Of a stretch of 64,000 nt of DNA, positions 46,332-57,880 are shown one piece after another (within the stretch, counting starts at the first letter, position 1; every line of letters starts with the position of its first letter). The notes under the pieces are model-generated. The model searched no databases and had not been told where the DNA came from. It saw only the letters and a list, made by a program, of their open reading frames with translations. The DNA lies in assembly GCA_028753945.1 (NCBI GenBank), contig JAPNXP010000002.1, positions 3,162,001 through 3,226,000 on the forward strand, written 5' to 3'. Both the position numbers and the translations under genes were made by a program. The DNA is from Hexactinellida sp. DTS-2022 (lineage: Eukaryota > Porifera > Hexactinellida).

Positions 46332-46539
46332 AGCTGCTAGTGATCAGAATATACCCAAGACCAGACTTGATTTGGCAAAGATTTTGAAGTCGCATGAATT
46401 CAATATTCAAGCAGCAATGACTGAAATTGAAGAGTCTGTTGGAATAAATAATAGTGCCTTGCAATCATTGCTGTGGAGGATTCGTAATAATGTGAGGAAA
46501 GAAAGGAAGTCAGTTGACGAATTGGATGGAGAATGGTAG
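46332..46539 (+). CDS. Exon-like ORF between inverted S copies
   Basis: A frame of about 69 residues follows a pyrimidine-rich tract and TAG (possible acceptor ending near 46332). It includes KTRLDLAKILKSHEFNIQAA and NSALQSLLWRIRNNVRKERK and ends DELDGEW before a TAG stop. Amphipathic helices and balanced composition make it look like real protein, perhaps a terminal exon. I do not recognise the family. No upstream exon was found. Confidence 0.35.
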
Positions 46540-46552
46540 AATTCTCAAATCG

Positions 46553-47207
46553 ATTTTAATTATGACTTAACTGTAGACTGCCTACTGATACACGTTGTGC
46601 CAGGAGGAAAACAGGTCGATCAAATAATTCAAATTTCAAGAAAATTGGGATTTAGACATGGTTTTGTACTCTCTATCGATTTCATTCAAAAAATCAAAAT
46701 TTTCAGAAATTGTTATGATGACGTAGCATAAAAGTGAAATGCTCCACTTGCCCGCCACTTGCTTTTCTAAATTATAAATGTTATAATTTCACCGTAGAAA
46801 TACCCGAAAGAAGATATTAGACTAAATAATATCTATTTAGTATATTTGGTTTGACTAATACAGAGTTGTGATAGATATAACTCAAATATACGTAATTTTT
46901 GGTAATCCATGGTTCATCAAAAACAAATTTGCCGATTTTTTTAAAAAGATGTAACTTTCGTTTAGTGAATCGGATTTGTTCAATTTTTTAGATCTGATGA
47001 CTAATAAGATAGTCGCCATTATTCATGTTTAAAAACAAAGATTACTTACATGTTAACGGCGTTATATCGATTTAAAGAGAAAGTATGTGACATCACTTTT
47101 TGTAGAAATCCTTTAGTAAATTTTTTCAAAAATTCTAGAATGTTGATATATTATTGTGCTCTTGTGGGATTTCAAATTATTAGGTTCTAAATATTAAATT
47201 CAAAGAA
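46553..47207 (-). mobile_element. TTAA element family S, copy 2 (inverted, one end lost)
   Basis: It begins TTAACTGTAGACTGCC and mirrors copy 1 through ATTAGGTTCTAAATATTAAA near 47180-47200. The outermost ~60 bp with the other tip is replaced by tandem-repeat DNA. Confidence 0.85.
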
Positions 47208-47239
47208 CTGTTGCATGATATTCTGAGACGCCTATCTGA

Positions 47240-47660
47240 TACACTAAATACACCATGGATGTGCTATTAGAAATTATACAGTGATATTTTGACACGCTAT
47301 AAAAGGAAATTTTTGGCTTATTTTTACTTTTTAATATGAATTTAAGAATAATATAATTTGATTCGCGTGAGATTTTGATACATTGTATTACCAAACCATG
47401 GATGTGCTATTAGAAATTATACAGTGATATTTTGAGACGCGTGAGATTTTGAGACATTGTATTAGCAAACCATGGATGTGCTATTAGAATTTATACAGTG
47501 ATATTTTGAGACACTACTATAAAAGTTATTTTTGGCTTATTTTTACTTTTTATTATGAATTAAAGATTCTAACAATTTTGAGACGATAGTAAAGATAAAC
47601 CAGAGACATAGATGTGCTATTTTGTATTCTTTTGAGACACTGGTATATAACAATTTCTGA
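47240..47660 (-). repeat. Short tandem block around CCATGGATGTGCTATTAGA
   Basis: Three copies (about 47250, 47395, 47468) of ACCATGGATGTGCTATTAGA followed by ATTATACAGTGATATTTTGA occur at unequal spacing, with a fourth degenerate copy near 47605. It looks like a decayed satellite edge. Confidence 0.75.
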
Positions 47661-47972
47661 GTGGATACCTGTTTTGAACGTCTCACTATATGTTATATTC
47701 TATCTACAATAAGTATCTCTTTTAAATTAATTTAAATTACTGATAATTATAGCAACTTAAACGCCCAATTTCCAATGTATATCTGATTTGACTAGTTTAC
47801 CTAATCTACTAATTTCCCAATTCACCATATGGTTATAATACTAAAATTGTAGAGACACAACTTTAATTAAGTAAAACAAAACCAACTATTACAAACAAAC
47901 AGAATAAACATACTAAATTAATATAAACGAAACCTAATAATAAATACATAAACTAAATAAAAAAACACAACA
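47661..47972. other. AT-rich, no feature
   Basis: I see nothing in this stretch. Confidence 0.4.
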
Positions 47973-48700
47973 TTAAGGTTAAATTACGGCAGATTCATGT
48001 AAAAAAACACATAAATTTCGTTTTGAAGTAAGATGTTTAATTTTCACATATATAATAGAAGACATTATAGCTATATCGAAACTGAAAACGAAATCGAATT
48101 ATTTTGAATAAATTCGATTTTATGGGGCGTGCAGTTTTATGGTAATACAAAAGTCCCATAGGGGGATTTCTTCAGACTCCACCTGATAAGTGTGTCGATC
48201 TCAAGATCATTATTAGCTAAAGACATATTATGTGCGATATATCACATAGATCATCGTTATATGCTGTAGGTGACTGGTTTAGAATTTTGATTTGACCTAA
48301 ATAAAAAAAGTTGCGACCTTTTGAACTAAAGAAATCATTAAAAAGGTCATGTTTTTTATGAGATATTTGATAAAATGTTTGAAAAATAATTTCAGAGTCA
48401 TAATTCAAAAATGTAAACCGACTACCAACTCCGTACGCTTATAATCTTTCAATATTGATTCTGATAACAAACATTGATGGCCGCATTGCCAAATTACACT
48501 ATAATATCGACCACCACTTTTTGAAATCGCCCTATGGGAGATTTGTATTAGCCAAATATTGAAACCGACAAAAAATAAAAAGTATAATATATTGAGACAT
48601 TTTCTTTTTTGTTTATTGCTTTGTATCGTACCATGATCTATTTCTAACAATTACAGATTAATACAAGAGATTTCATTCCCGTGGGGTAATTTAACCTTAA
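47973..48700 (+). mobile_element. TTAA element family A, copy 6 (complete, 728 bp)
   Basis: Both tips and TTAA are intact (TTAAGGTTAAATTACGGCAG at left, GGTAATTTAACCTTAA at right). It is almost identical to copy 5. Confidence 0.96.
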
Positions 48701-48714
48701 ATAAATTATTATAA

Positions 48715-48855
48715 TAACCCCATCAATATCCCCCTCCTCCTCCACATCCTCCTCCTTCTGTCTTCCCTCCTTCAACAGTCCCCTTAAAATTATTATTTCC
48801 CCCTCCTTCCAAAATCTTTCAACCTCCCATCCCCTCCTCTCCCCATCCCACTTTC
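48715..48855 (+). repeat. Pyrimidine-rich tract
   Basis: A stretch dominated by CCTCCTCC and TTCC runs with few purines. It lies right after A copy 6. A chance long frame on the minus strand results from the composition. Confidence 0.8.
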
Positions 48856-49375
48856 TTAAATAATATAATAATAAATATAATAGTAACATTTAAATTATGT
48901 AGCTTTGTTAGCTATTACTTATAGTTATAAAATTTTCATAGCCAACCTACGAAATTCTAATACACAGTGTCAATTACGTCAATTGCCAGCACTTACCTTA
49001 TCTGATTACGATTAACAAAATAATACAAACAAAATATTTCTAACAAACTTTGTTGTTACGAAATAAAACGATTTTTTAAAAATGTTTAAACCTTTATATT
49101 TCTCCTAAATTTCTATAATATATTCCTAGATTTCTGACGACTTATGGTTACTAGCCTACCAATATAATAGCTAAAAGAAATAATCACAACGATTAACTTA
49201 TTTCTTAATGTATCATACTTAAACTTGGAGAATGTCTAGAAAGAGATATACATATATTTATAAGATCAGTAAAAGGTAAACTATTTTTTCAATCAGTTTT
49301 GATTGTATTAGCCTATTATTAATTTGGGGGCCTCATCCTTTTCCCCACACAGCCGCCCTATCCTCTCCATTCATA
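48856..49375. other. AT-rich, no feature
   Basis: No coding or repeat signal was recognised. Confidence 0.4.
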
Positions 49376-49500
49376 CAGTGGAAACCGCATAGCTATATCC
49401 ATTCAATCGGCCCCAATTTTTAAGTTAATTAGCCTTCGTTCGTATGTGTGTAACAGAATGAGCATCGCATTGATGCGCCCTGATAATGCGGTTCCCAGTG
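49376..49500. mobile_element. Tiny pogo-like MITE, 125 bp
   Basis: CAGTGGAAACCGCAT at left, ATGCGGTTCCCAGTG at right, with TA on both sides (49374-49375, 49501-49502). Confidence 0.85.
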
Positions 49501-49574
49501 TACAAAAAAAACTCTCAAAGGAAAATAGGTTAAGGTACAGTAAATTACTCAAACTCTTAAATTAAACACTATTA

Positions 49575-49806
49575 CAGTGAACTCCAATTCGGATATAAAT
49601 CGGCTTATAACAAAGTTCAATGGTCCGTACATCCTTATATTTGACTATACTATAATCAAATAAATTCATATATGTAATCTCTTTTTAACGAAGATATTTC
49701 TTACCCCATAAATTTCTGAGTAATTAATTTTAATCTGCTTATAACAAATTAGGTGTATACAAATATTAAATCGATGTCCGCAATTCGTTATAACGGGAGT
49801 TCACTG
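49575..49806. mobile_element. Pogo-like MITE, 232 bp
   Basis: CAGTGAACTCCAATTCGGAT at left and GTTATAACGGGAGTTCACTG at right, flanked by TA. Interior is AT-rich. Confidence 0.88.
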
Positions 49807-49814
49807 TACTTAAT

Positions 49815-50225
49815 ATGAAGAATAACAGAATTATTCTGCCATCCAATTTCCCCACAGTAATCACCGATACTTTGATCCCTTCATCTTCTTTTATGCCTCT
49901 AATTTCCTATATTTGACATATTCCCCAACTATTTGACGTGAACCTATATATTTTGACCTCTAGAGCGCGAATTATTCGAATTTGGGACAAAATATATGGG
50001 AGTGCATAATTTAATTACCTCTTTTAATGCTGAAATTCGGAGAAATTCGTAGGCCGCAGCGCTAGAATGCTTATAAAACCAAGAATATGTGTCAGAAAGT
50101 CACAAAGATTTCTCAGGGGTAACACATGTTCCATCCTCAGACCCTTGATTAAGAATTTAAAAAAATTGATCATAAAATGGATATTTCAACTTTGAAAAAA
50201 AATTCGAGTGCACTAGCGTTATTGT
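49815..50225 (-). mobile_element. TTAA element family H, copy 3 (end fragment)
   Basis: It matches the first ~400 bp of the complete H copy in reverse, ending AATTCGAGTGCACTAGCGTTA. The remainder of the element is absent. Confidence 0.8.
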
Positions 50226-50314
50226 CCTACCAGAGTTGTGGTATCATATTCTATAACCATATATTATACTATTTTATCCGCTCCATTACTAATATCTTTC
50301 TGGTAACTGAATAT
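50226..50314. other. Short spacer
   Basis: Nothing recognised. Confidence 0.4.
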
Positions 50315-50665
50315 TTGGGATTGTTATAATGGCGTGTTTTCGGTCGGCAGAACGGACCTCATCCCCACTGCTACCACACTGGACCGCGGGACAGGGAGCA
50401 GAGTTGACATACCCACGCGACCCAATGCGCTAACGGTGCTTCCTGTGATTACCGAATACCCAATCCAAAACCATCCAAGATAGAAAAACAGATTTTTTCG
50501 AATTGTTATAATGGCGTGGTTTCGGTCGTCAGGACAGACGTCATCAGCAGTGCGACCACACTGGACCACGGGACAGGGGCCAGAGTTGACATACCCACGC
50601 GACCCAATGCTCTAACGGTGCCTCCTGTGATTACTGAATACCCAATCCAAAACTACCTACAAGGA
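50315..50665 (+). repeat. Tandem duplication of a GC-richer ~186-bp unit
   Basis: Two copies (from about 50317 and 50504) share TTGTTATAATGGCGTG, GAGTTGACATACCCACGCGA and ATTACCGAATACCCAATCCA-like segments with scattered changes. It is more GC-rich than the flanks. The minus strand is open across the junction for 81 residues, without recognised motifs. Confidence 0.85.
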
Positions 50666-50689
50666 TTGACATCGATATATCGGTCTTCA

Positions 50690-51360
50690 AAAATATCGAA
50701 AAATAACGGAAATTCCGATATTTATCTGTAATATCGATATCTGAAAATTCCCAAAAACATGTCGCGAAATTTTATTCAAATATCGAAAAATATCGGAAAC
50801 ATCCGATATTTCTCGATATTTTCTCTATATTTCCGATATTTTCACGATATTTCCGATATTTTCTAGATATTTCCCGTAATTTCTCGATATTTCCGATATT
50901 TCCCGATATTTTTCCGATATTTTTCGATATTTTTCGATATTTTCTCGATATTTCCGATATTTACCCGATATTTCCAATATATTCTCGATATTTCTGATAT
51001 TTTCTCGATATTTCAGATATTTTGTCGATATTTCCACGATATTTTCTGATATTTTCAATATTTTCCCCTATTTCTCGATATTTCCGATGTTTTCCAGATA
51101 TTTTTCCGATATTATTCGATATTTCCTTTTTTTTCGATATTTCCCCGATATTTTCTCGATATTTCCGATATTTCCGATTTTTACCCGATATTTCCGATTT
51201 TTTCTCGATATTTCCGATATTTTCTCGATATTTCCGATATTTTCTCGATATTTCCAATATTTTCTCGATATTTCAGATATTTTGTCGATATTTCCCCGAA
51301 ATTTTTCTTTATTTTTGCTATTTTCCCTATATTTTCTATATTTTCGATTTTATTCAATTT
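50690..51360 (+). repeat. GATATTTCC minisatellite
   Basis: Over 600 bp of degenerate CGATATTTCCGATATTTTCT units, with 10-bp and 20-bp periodicity. The three long frames across it (I/S/R/Y/F-rich) are by-products of the repeat. Confidence 0.96.
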
Positions 51361-51654
51361 TTTCCTTATTCTTTTTACGCATTATGAACATGTTTCCATC
51401 TAATTATAGTTGGTTAAGGATGCTTCGACTGGAAAAAGAGGGGATTTAGTGTGAAAATTGGAAAGCGAGTTTATGTATTGAAATGAAGCTTATATATCAT
51501 AGAATTATTTGAGAAGTGAAATTTTTTTGAAATTAATCCTCCGAATTCTTCAGAATGCCAATTTAGTGACGTCATTAATGATGATTCAGCATTTTTCATT
51601 ATCACAATTGACATCCTTGTATATTCTATGCAATATATCGTGCATTTAACATTC
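51361..51654. other. AT-rich; contains an E-type tip
   Basis: TTAAGGATGCTTCGACTG at 51413-51430 matches the element E tip. The partner end was not found. Otherwise there is no feature. Confidence 0.4.
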
Positions 51655-51674
51655 AATATTATAAACTTCCATTA

Positions 51675-51760
51675 ATAAGCCTATATATGTCCGTCTGGTT
51701 AGCATATATGGCCAACAATAAGTAGTTCTTGGGTTCCAATCCCTGTGCTCCATATAATAT
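51675..51760 (+). mobile_element. tRNA-like segment, possible SINE head or tRNA pseudogene
   Basis: GTCCGTCTGGTTAGCATATA resembles a tRNA D-arm/A box, and GGGTTCCAATCCC about 45 nt later fits a T-arm/B box. The acceptor stem does not pair convincingly, so a functional tRNA is unlikely. Confidence 0.45.
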
Positions 51761-51779
51761 TCCTTTTCTCATTGCATTA

Positions 51780-52992
51780 TCACAGCTTGATTGACTTTTT
51801 TCATATATTCACTCAATTCTTATATATTTAGTATATACTTACTGTATCCTAAATAGTGTAGACATATAATACATATTACAAAATTAATCACGACGTTATC
51901 CCTTAATTATTTCCCTAAGAGGATGTCCCAAAAGATAGCGGACTCGGAAATATGGCTGCAAATTGCAAGGAATTCGATAAATTATGGATAATTATGAATT
52001 TAATTGATTAATCGAACGTAGGTTAATTAAGGATTCCATACCGAGATGAAACACCAATTAATTTGCACAAAATCTGTTGACTATTATTTGATAAAACTTT
52101 AAACGCCATTATCTCAATACACAATATTTTTACACAAAGTAGATTATTTTATTAGGAAATAATTTACTCTGCTGTCTGAAACTTTCAAGGTTGCTTAAAT
52201 ATAGTTGCTTAAAGATAATTGACCTATTTTAAAGCATTAAAAATTAGATAAATCCGCTATAAATTGTGACGAAATCCCCACCAAATTTTGTATTACGTCA
52301 GTGTCGCAAAGTGGCGCAAGGTGGTATATTTCCTACAGTATTTGGAATTTCCGAATGAAAATTCCTGTGAATATACCCATCTATAGAGCATGCGGAAATG
52401 AAATAGTATACATTTAAAGGATGTTATGGGTCTCCGTCCTGAAGGTGAGCTTGGAGCCTTAAGGTTAGTTATGCAATTACAGAGCAGATTGGAGAATTAC
52501 ACTTCAATATCTACAAAGACGCTAAAACCACTCATACCGCTAATACATTTTTCACCCTAAGCACCCTTAATAAACTAATTGTAAACTAATGTATATCTTT
52601 AAACTTCAGTTTACTAATACATTTACAGCTGCGGAGCACGGATCTCAAAAGTGGTCCAGCCAAATTTGTATCTCCCTACGCATAAAACTTGCAAATTTTC
52701 TGTAATGCAATTACATACTCGGTAATTGACAAACAAGTTATATTAATGTACTGGCAAAGTCTAGAAAGTAGAAACTACAAATATTTCTCATAAAATTCTC
52801 TCTTAATTTACGGTGTACACTGACAGGTATTTTTGATTAATGAAAGGATTATGGAATTGCGGTGATGTATCATAAATTGTAGTATAGCTTCAACTCGTTG
52901 ATAGCAATACTTCAAGTTATAAATAGGCTCCTAGAACAAATTATTTTGGCTAAGTATATATACTTTGAATATATTATATAGAGCATCTATCC
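51780..52992. other. AT-rich, no recognised gene
   Basis: No frames over 60 residues, terminal repeats or tandem arrays were recognised. A TTAAGGATTCCATACCGAG stretch near 52028 resembles a B-type tip but has no partner. This could be old element debris or genuine non-repetitive spacer. Confidence 0.4.
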
Positions 52993-53582
52993 CAGTGTTT
53001 CTCAACGTGGGCAATATCGCCCCCTAGGGGCGATAAGACGGTTAGGGGCAATTGGGGGGCGACAAGACTGAAGGTGGGCGGTAGGGGGGCGATTTGAAGC
53101 ACTTTACTTAGAATCTAGAAATTTACATGTTAAGCATTTCGGCTATTCTTGACCTAATTCAATCCCAATCTGAAAAATCTTGCACTGGGCACTATCAAGG
53201 GCCTCGATCCTGGGGGATCCTCGACCCCCCGAAGTCAAAACATTCGTGCGAGAGCCTCATTTCTCTCCACCAATATTTTGTGTAGCTCATGTATTTATTT
53301 CCCCTGAAATCAATGATATATTGTTGTCTTAAAATTATTTAGTTATACTCAATGTTCGTTGATTTCTTCTTCTCTCATAAAAATTCTTCTCGCTCGCTAC
53401 ACTCGCTCGTTTGTAAAATCCAAATATTCTTAGATTAAGAGGAAATCAATTAGTAATTTTATACAACTAGAAATCCCTGTGCTTCGCCCCCCGACCCAAT
53501 CTGCTTTTTAAATCTACGCCCCTGGGCACCATGCCCAACTTTCACACTAAAAATGGTTGTCAAATGTAAATATACCAATAAT

Positions 53583-54005
53583 ACCGTATTTCCCGGAATA
53601 AGCGCCTCGGCGCTTATTGATTTCTTTGGTCAAAATTTGCGATCATTTTTTCATGAAATTTCCAGAAAATAATATTATGGTGCATTCTAATAGTTCCCTG
53701 CGAAGGGTAAACATCCTATAATTGCCTAAATCACAACAATTCCATTGCAGTTATCATTTATTGTGAATAAAATTAACATATAGATACGCTTTTTATAGAT
53801 CCAGCGATTTTTTAAGCCCAGCCGCTCAGAGGCGTAGCTAGTTCTGCATGAATGTGCGGCACTTGTAGATTATGGTTGCGGCATTTCCGCACTATAGTAT
53901 TATACTAATTGGCATTTTTGTGGGCACAAATTTTTATGGTGCGGCCTGTGGCCCAAGTTCCGACTCTGGCTCGCCTCTGCAGCCGCTTATTCGGGGTAAT
54001 ACGGT
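53583..54005. mobile_element. MITE with ACCGTATTTCCC tips, nested
   Basis: ACCGTATTTCCCGGAATAAG at left and CGCTTATTCGGGGTAATACG at right are inverted repeats. It is the same type as the element at 12686-12949 and is nested in the hAT element. It contains a third insertion. Confidence 0.85.
53827..53979. mobile_element. 153-bp hAT MITE, third nesting level
   Basis: Tips CAGAGGCGTAGCTAG and CTGGCTCGCCTCTG, with a perfect 8-bp duplication CAGCCGCT at 53819-53826 and 53980-53987. Confidence 0.93.
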
Positions 54006-54449
54006 TTATAGAATATCTGTCTTAGTTGATTGGTTATTTTTTATGTTAAAATTGGAGGGGGGCGATAAGCACTGGCACTATCCGCTATCGGGGTGATTGA
54101 CTGAAAAAGTGTGAGGAACACTGATCTATCCTGTACTACATATTTTATATGTGTTCGGAAACTTGCTTACACTTGTTCTAGAATGTTCTAATTCACAACA
54201 GATCTACTATAGTCAGGTCGCTTAACATCGATTTGGGAAAAGCTGGACAAAAGCACCAATTTTTACACGTGATCTTTATGATCCCGGCATTAAATTTTAC
54301 CGCGGCCCCACGACGAATGGATACATTTTCGATGTTATCTCGGGCTTTAAAAATCCCGGCTCTCTACTAAATCGCCGGAATTACCCCGAACGGCAACTTT
54401 CCAAAATCTACTCTGGTCTACTTTTAAAGGCCAGATTCGTTGTCCACAT

Positions 54450-54640
54450 GAGATTTCCCGTCGTTTAAGGGGTCACTTGCCCATCGGTTATCCCTAGCAA
54501 CGCAATAATGCCTCAGGAATGTGACAACATTCCTTTCTCAAAATTTGTCCTAAAGCTATCGAGTGACCCCTTGTTCTACTCCTAACAGCTATCTGAGTCT
54601 AGTTATAAACATAGTGACACTCTAAATCGTTATTTGATGC
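54450..54640. mobile_element. Element K, copy 3 (diverged half arm)
   Basis: AGGAATGTGACAACATTCC, GAGTGACCCCTTGTTCTACT, CAGCTATCTGAG and AGTGACACTCTAAATCG follow the order of K at 30410-30510, at lower identity. Confidence 0.6.
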
Positions 54641-54675
54641 TGTTTACGATAATTTCCTTAGTTATCATTACAGTA

Positions 54676-54850
54676 CAGTTGAAACCGGATATTTTTAACA
54701 CATTCTTTACACGAAAATTTTGAAAAATATCCGATTGTTAAAAATACCCGATTTTATAACAACAACAATAATTGATTATTTACAAGAAAATGTGTTAAAA
54801 ATATCCGATTGTTAAAAATATCCAGTGTTAAACATATCCGGTTTCAACTG
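54676..54850. mobile_element. Pogo-like MITE with CAGTTGAAACCGGATAT tips
   Basis: Left CAGTTGAAACCGGATATTTT and right ATATCCGGTTTCAACTG. ATATCCGATTGTTAAAAATA is repeated inside. The TA duplication is partly degraded. A separate 53-nt hairpin with arms TTCTCTATAATAGTCCACC follows at 54856-54908. Confidence 0.8.
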
Positions 54851-54932
54851 GATATTCTCTATAATAGTCCACCAGTGGGTAAAAGGACCCAGGTGGACTA
54901 TTAGAGAACATGGACCATTAAAGAATTTACCC

Positions 54933-56256
54933 TTAAGGTTAAATTACGGCAGATTCATGTAAAAAAACACATAAATTTCGTTTTGAAGTAAGATGTTTAA
55001 TTTTCACATATATAATAGAAGACATTATAGCTATATCGAAACTGAAAACGAAATCGAATTATTTTGAATAAATTCGATTTTATGGGGCGTGCAGTTTTAT
55101 GGTAATACAAAAGTCCCATAGGGGGATTTCTTCAGACTCCACCTGATAAGTGTGTCGATCTCAAGATCATTATTAGCTAAAGACATATTATGTGCGATAT
55201 ATCACATAGATCATCGTTATATGCTGTAGGTGACTGGTTTAGAATTTTGATTTGACCTAAATAAAAAAAGTTGCGACCTTTTGAACTAAAGAAATCATTA
55301 AAAAGGTCATGTTTTTTACGAGATATTTGATAAAATGTTTGAAAAATAATTTCAGAGTCATAATTCAAAAATGTAAACCGACTACCAACTCCGTACGCTT
55401 ATAATCTTTCAATATTGATTCTGATAACAAACATTGATGGCCGCATTGCCAAATTACACTATAATATCGACCACCACTTTTTGAAATCGCCCTATGGGAG
55501 ATTTGTATTAGCCAAATATTGAAACCGACAAAAAATAAAAAGTATAATATATTGAGACATTTTCTTTTTTGTTTATTGCTTTGTATCGTACCTTGAGGTA
55601 CGATACAAAGCAATAAACAAAAAAGAAAATGTCTCAATATATTATACTTTTTATTTTTTGTCGGTTTCAATATTTGGCTAATACAAATCTCCCAATGGGC
55701 GATTTCAAAAAGTGGTGGTCGATATTATAGTGTAATTTGGCAATGCGGCCATCAATGTTTGTTATCAGAATCAATATTGAAAGATTATAAGCGTACGGAG
55801 TTGGTAGTCGGTTTACATTTTTGAATTATGACTCTGAAATTATTTTTCAAACATTTTATCAAATATCTCATAAAAAACATGACCTTTTTAATGATTTCTT
55901 TAGTTCAAAAGGTCGCAACTTTTTTTATTTAGGTCAAATCAAAATTCTAAACCAGTCACCTACAGCATATAACGATGATCTATGTGATATATCGCACATA
56001 ATATGTCTTTAGCTAATAATGATCTTGAGATCGACACACTTATCAGGTGGAGTCTGAAGAAATCCCCCTATGGGACTTTTGTATTACCATAAAACTGCAC
56101 GCCCCATAAAATCGAATTTATTCAAAATAATTCGATTTCGTTTTCAGTTTCGATATAGCTATAATGTCTTCTATTATATATGTGAAAATTAAACATCTTA
56201 CTTCAAAACGAAATTTATGTGTTTTTTTACATGAATCTGCCGTAATTTAACCTTAA
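54933..56256. mobile_element. Giant palindrome made of two A elements joined right-to-right (A copy 7)
   Basis: Two 662-bp A copies, each lacking the last ~66 bp of the right end, face each other around a 4-base centre (TTGA at 55593-55596, inside GTACCTTGAGGTAC). Both outer ends are left tips with TTAA. I found only about two differences between the arms (near 55319 and 55694). Arms are also nearly identical to copies 5 and 6. Confidence 0.97.
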
Positions 56257-57880
56257 GGATACCGAGGCTAATTTTGGCTAATTTTAACATTTTTGTATGG
56301 GATTTCTGAACAAATTTATTCAGAACGCTCCAATTGCAATTGCACCGTGACTGGACGTTGATAATACGCCTTTTTAAAATTTACATCGGAACATTCTAAA
56401 TTATAGTCTCTTCAGGAACAGTCGAAACGTCTCAAAATATGCTTAAAAATCGGACAAAAAGCCACTAAACCCCCTGGCAGCCGTTATTTATTGCGGATAT
56501 AAATAAGCTTGTACTATATTGTAATCATGTTGAGGAGTTATTGAATATGTCGCTGATAATACCTGGAAGTAAGAACTATGCTCTAGGAGATTTTTCAATT
56601 TTGCTTGCGTCATCAAATTGTCCCAAAAACACCTCCATATATGGTATTCAGTGTCTTATATCGTAAATCTTCAGATTTGGAGTTCCACATAGTGGCCTAA
56701 TGGATTTGTCTTGGCAAATAGATGTCATTACATGGTTAGAGCTAGTCGCCACGACTTGTCATTCGTGAGATAAATATTTGCTGCGTCATCAAAAATTGTC
56801 ACATCCATATGCCCATATATAGTCATAAAAATTAAATTTGCAAAATTGCAAAATTTAGTGGATCTACTGTTGATAGACATTCTAAAATGTCTTTATCCAT
56901 TTTTGGATGTCGAATATGAAGTAATTTGAGGGACTTGTATTTGTGGCACATTTTTTGACCACTGTGTGCTGGATTTCAAGGTTTTTGAACTATCCTGAAG
57001 AGACTATAATTTAGAATGTTCACGAGTAAATTTTAAAAAGGAGTATTATCAACGTCCTTTCACGGTGCAATTGCAATTGGAGCGTTCTGAATAAATTTGT
57101 TCAGAAATACCATACAAAAATGTTAAGGTTAAATTACGGCAGATTCACCCAAAAAACACATGAATTTAGTTTTGAAGGTGGGAGTTTGAATTTCACATAT
57201 ATGATGGAAGAGATTATAGCTATATCGAAACTGAAAACGAAATCTAATTATCTTCTATAAATTCGAAATTATTGGGCTTGCAGTATTATGCTAATACAAA
57301 AGTCCCATAGGGGGATTTTTTCAGACACTACCTGATAAGTGTGTAGTTTGCAAGATCATTATTTGCTAAAGACCTGTACTGTGTGATCTATCAGAAAGAT
57401 CATCGTTATGGGCGGTTGGAGAGTGGTTTAGAATTTTGATAAGATCTAAATAAAAAATATTGCGACCTTTTGAAACCAAAAAATGAATAAAAAGGTCATC
57501 TTTTCATGTGAAATTTGATAAAATGCTTGATAAAAAAAATTCCAAGTCATAATTCAAAAATGTAAACCGTCTACCTACTCCATACGCTTATAATCTTTAA
57601 ATATTGATTCTGATGACAAACATTGATAATTGCATTGCCAAATTACCGCATAATATCGACCACCACTTTTGGAAATCGCCCTATGGGAGATTTGTATTAG
57701 CCAAATTTTGAAACCGACAAAAAATAAAAAGTATAATAGATAGGGACATTTTCTTTTTGGTTTATTGATTTGTATCGTATAGGTATATATTTCTCTCAAT
57801 TACAGATTAATACAAGAACTTTCATTCACGTGGGGTAATTTAACCTTAAAATTAGCCAAAATTAGCCTCGGTATCCTTAA
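56253..57880. mobile_element. TTAA element family B, copy 2, with A nested
   Basis: Same arms and core as B copy 1. Without the A insertion the length is 905 bp versus 906 bp. Its right arm is split by A copy 8 at the TTAA in ATGTTAAAATTAG. Its left TTAA is shared with the palindrome. Confidence 0.94.
57123..57849 (+). mobile_element. TTAA element family A, copy 8 (complete, inside B)
   Basis: Complete tips and duplicated TTAA. The uninterrupted target is visible in B copy 1 as ATGTTAAAATTAGCC. It belongs to the second A subfamily (GATTCACCCAAAAAACACAT and GAAGGTGGGAGTTTG). Confidence 0.97.

Larger units (their letters stand above)
52993..54123. mobile_element. hAT-type element with perfect 8-bp target duplication
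   Basis: It starts CAGTGTTTCTCAACGTGGGC and ends GTGAGGAACACTG, flanked by ATCTATCC at 52985-52992 and 54124-54131. The tip is the common hAT CAGTGTTTCTCAAC type. Two further elements are nested inside it. No transposase is encoded. The GGGGCGATAAG motif near both ends is part of the terminal region. Confidence 0.93.

Noticed and set aside
48405..48650. An ~81-residue frame (GTIQSNKQKRKC...) open in several A copies
   Set aside because: It persists because the copies are nearly identical, not from selection. It has no ATG context, no domain and poor composition. A is a non-coding element.
48644..48889. Glu/Gly/Arg-rich minus-strand frame
   Set aside because: It is the reverse of a pyrimidine tract and starts inside element A.
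50825..51387. Long I/S/Y/F-rich frames on both strands
   Set aside because: They are by-products of the GATATTTCC minisatellite, which lacks stops in several frames.
51675..51760. Functional tRNA gene
   Set aside because: A- and B-box-like sequences exist, but the acceptor and T stems do not pair properly.
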